Part shown: piece by piece, positions 61,180-64,000 of the stretch | How the letters are laid out: every line of letters begins with the position of its first letter | Numbering within the stretch: the stretch's first letter is position 1 | Translations under genes and position numbers: made by a program | Source: Amoeboaphelidium protococcarum | Lineage: Eukaryota; Aphelidiomycota; Aphelidea | Direction of reading: 5' to 3' | Length of the DNA stretch: 64,000 nucleotides | NCBI GenBank assembly: GCA_023515745.1 | Contig: JALECJ010000257.1 | Span: 1,924,687-1,988,686 of the forward strand | The notes under the pieces: model-generated | Seen by the model: only the letters and a program-made list of their open reading frames with translations | Databases searched by the model: none | What the model was told of the DNA's origin: nothing

Positions 61180-63417
61180 TCATTCTTGAGCAAATTTATT
61201 ATAAGTTGCAAGCCACTAGCATTGAGCCACATCTTCCATGCTTAATCGCTTGTATACATTGACACTGAGCATTCCATCCAGCAAATCAACCACGTCTTTA
61301 CTATAAGTTCTGCCGTTCTCCAGAAATCCACGTGTATTCAAAGAAGGATTATTATTGAATGATGAACTCAATGATGATGAACCGAATGATTGTGAGCCGC
61401 ACGACTACTGATTAGGACTAGTTAATGAGTATTCTGAGGTAGAGGATCGGAGTCGCTTATAACATCCAGATAAGATTTTCAACTGACACCGCGGCCCATA
61501 GACATCACAGAATGGTAGTTAATTACAAAGCATAACATACAAAGTTACTCCAAGAGACCAGACGTCACTGGTAGGAGATGGATAAGTGTATAGAGACTGT
61601 AGATTGCTTCTACCTTCTTGTGGATGCAGAAATGAATGATCCAATTCTTCAGGTGACGCGTATTCAAGAGAACCCACACCGCCAGCTTCCAGAATCTAAT
61701 CGATGTCTTTACACTCGCAACCGTATCTATTCTTCGGTGTACCTACGTGAGTGGCATTACCATTGCTATCAGTAGTCAATGGATCAATCAGCTGAAATCT
61801 TTCACTAAGAGAAAAGTCACCCAACCTGGCCACCAACTTACCACTAGCATCAAAGTCGAGGAACACATTCTCCGGTTTGATATCACGATGAACAATCTAC
61901 TTGCTATGGAGATACGATACAGCAGATACAATATCCCGGAATATGTACTTGGCAATGTCTTCAGTCAAACCATTAGGATGCTCATTAATATAAGTCAACA
62001 GCTAACCTTGTTTGCAAATTTCCATCACCAGAAGTAGATTCTATTCATCAAACTCGATGATATCCAGCAGAGGTACAATGTTTGGATGAGACAATGATTT
62101 CCACAGAGATAACTCACGATAGAACAAATCATCTTCTTCCATCTCTGTAACAACTTCAGACATTTACACTTTCTGCTCATCACTGTCTGTATTATTCGCA
62201 ACTGGCGACGTATTAGGAGATGCTGAAAACACGCCTGTGGTGGAGGTGATTTAATTCTCCTTTCCAGCCGCCGATCGAGATTGGGATGGTGAGCTCTGAT
62301 CACTGGAAGGACTTTGTTAGGCTGTAGATTGAGAACATGGCTTTTTGTTAAGGTCACTCATTCGTTTCCTTTATACAATCTTTACGGCCACATTGTAGCT
62401 ACGCCAAACACCATCATACACTTGACTGAAGTTACCAGAGCCAATCTTCTTACTGATAGACAAGTCACCGATAGAAACATTTTCCCATTATATACTTCTT
62501 GAATCAGTGCCGCTATTGTTCATACTGCCACTGTTATTCAAATAATCGCGACTGAGAGTGGACGGGGCAGAGGTAACACCAGCCAAATGACCTAGAAATG
62601 AGATAGCTGGCGATGGTGGGAGTGAGGAGTAGGCAGTTTCGTCAATACAGGGAAAATGAGTAGATGGGCTTTATTGCAAATTAGACGTGGGAGCAGAACA
62701 CGAGCCTTAACTGATGGCGCCAAGCCAGTTTCTCGATCCATTGGATGATATCCGCCTAACAGGAACTCTAAATGCTTATTATGCTGCTGGCATCGAACAT
62801 CGTCGCAATTATTCATCTAGAGGCTGGTTAGGTGACTGGTATATTTACGAGTTTGGCAATGACAGAGGCTGGATCAGCTTCGGTCGTCCATGTCGATCAG
62901 AGGGATCAAGCGTGAAAGGACTCTACTCAGAGATGGATTACAGCTTTAATTACTATTACTACTGCGAGCCATCATCATTATTATTATCCGATTATGATAT
63001 GTCGCTAGTGATACCAAGACCATAATTTGAGGAGTTATCGGATGAACGTGCCTTTGAATTTTCATGCCATTAAGAGTCATGGTCCAAGTGCCGGCTACCA
63101 CCATCATCAGCACTGTGTCGTTAATTACTGAGGTGTTGATTAAATCTTTATCTGATAGCCAAAGCTATTCCACCCTCACTTCCTCTGATACCTTCCGGTG
63201 TTACAGATCGGCTACCACTGGTCATCATATTATATCCAGAGCTATGCAAAGGGGGTCGATTGATAGCAAAGAGAGTATCATTCAGATATTAAATACTGCT
63301 ATCCATGCTTCCAGGCCCCTTATCGCCATAGAATGGCTTGATTCGCTAAGAGGAGGATGAATTCACAATCGAAATAGGCCTAGTATCTGTCATTTATATA
63401 GGAGATTACGAAGGCAT
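61180..63417 (-). CDS. Ser/Thr protein kinase with long disordered N-terminus and DFS motif
   Basis: A 745-residue protein. The first 300 residues are Ser/Asn/Gln-rich with a polyQ run built partly from TAA/TAG. The kinase domain begins IGSGNFSQVYDGVWRSYNVA with the VAVK lysine, and has an insertion of about 50 residues after it. ELSLWKSLSHPNIVPLLDII follows, then YLHSKQIVHRDIKPENVFLD, the metal-binding motif as DFS (GDFSLSE) instead of DFG, an extended activation segment with CECKDID, GSLEYASPEEL (SPE instead of APE) and SDVWSLGVTLYVMLCNQLPF. It ends KRLSMEDVAQCQWL. The core residues Lys, HRD Asp and DFS Asp are present, so activity is possible. It looks CAMK-like; no closer assignment. Confidence 0.82.
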
Positions 63418-64000
63418 GATGATGTTTAAATATCTTCTTCAATATACTATTCAGACTATCTAATTAATAATTATTATTTACAAAATACAATACGATAACA
63501 ATTTCTTCTTTGGATAGAGATACTATAATTATACCAACGAAATACTTTGAATCAATCTAATACTACTTATTTTGATACGATACCAGTAACAATTAAGCGC
63601 TTAAAGAGATAACAGGAGCTAACTGAGTGCGATGTGTTTTGATCAGATGAAGATTGATTTCACACGCAGATTGATACTATTACTAAACGCCTGCTGTTTA
63701 CTAAGTGAGTGAGTGAGTGATCGACGGCGGAAAGAGAAGGGCGGTCGGCGGCGGTGGCTGAGGGAGGAATGACCGCGCGAAAGGAATTTCACATCGCGGC
63801 GCGTGATTCGACAACGGCTTGTTTATCGTGTACACAAGTGTCATCTGACCTGCGATTGGGCCGTTTATATTAAGGCGTATCTAGGTGATCGATTAAAATT
63901 TGTGTATGTCTGTTGTAATCAGATTGATGATCCAAAATGCTAAAACTATAGATTAAAGACCCCATTGTATTATTCAACGTCTTTTAATTGACAACCGTTG
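63418..64000. other. Kinase upstream region to window end
   Basis: About 580 bases with no supported gene. It contains a (GTGA)n repeat near 63705, GC-rich purine runs and ATTGGGCC (inverted CCAAT-like) near 63856. Confidence 0.35.

Noticed and set aside
63700-63720. GTGA tandem repeat as regulatory array
   Set aside because: Too short (about four units) to distinguish from simple sequence.

Overview
This 64 kb window is nuclear DNA from a gene-dense, intron-poor eukaryote that reads TAA and TAG as glutamine and stops only at TGA. Every strongly recognisable gene (topoisomerase II, SF3B1, SYF1, mitochondrial EF-Tu, Sar1, RPS28, eIF1A, SET2, RPC34, homoaconitase) becomes one intact reading frame only under that rule, and TAA/TAG often sit where orthologues carry Gln. 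A mitochondrial EF-Tu with a presequence argues against the amitochondriate users of this code (diplomonads, oxymonads). A LYS4-type homoaconitase of the alpha-aminoadipate lysine pathway points to a fungus or fungal relative. My best inference is an aphelid such as Amoeboaphelidium, for which I recall a UAR=Gln code; this is not proven here. The few introns are 50-73 nt long and seven of eight end in TGTAG.

Layout. 0-15.6 kb is housekeeping: SEC15 (partial), a FUN30/SMARCAD1 remodeller, a DHHC palmitoyltransferase, SF3B1 (-), RPS28, a type II membrane glycosyltransferase, SYF1 (-) and eIF1A. 16.5-33.7 kb is an accessory island of lineage-specific proteins with signal peptides. It holds four proteins ending in RING or RING-H2 domains, four secreted low-complexity proteins rich in basic clusters, and a tandem pair of type I membrane beta-propeller-like proteins. 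A tail-anchored protein, a SET2-type methyltransferase and a ZNF277-like zinc-finger protein interrupt it. 34-52.9 kb is again mostly housekeeping: RPC34, a CRAL-TRIO protein, a PXA-RGS-PX sorting nexin (-), a mucin-stalked surface protein (-), TOP2 (-), mitochondrial EF-Tu (-), homoaconitase (-) and SAR1. 53.6-64 kb carries a tandem duplication of a GT15 (KRE2/KTR-like) mannosyltransferase plus an unknown gene that is broken in both copies, then a large membrane alpha/beta hydrolase, a small membrane protein and a kinase with a DFS instead of a DFG motif.

How the parts fit. The core genes serve splicing (SF3B1, SYF1), translation, chromatin, secretion and membrane traffic (SEC15, SAR1, DHHC, CRAL-TRIO, nexin) and Golgi glycosylation. 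The island looks like fast-evolving secretory cargo. It is the most likely place for a new system: RING domains attached to secretory signal sequences, next to RING-less paralogues and surface receptors. In a parasitoid these could be host-directed effectors, but that is inference. No tRNA gene, CRISPR array or transposase was found.
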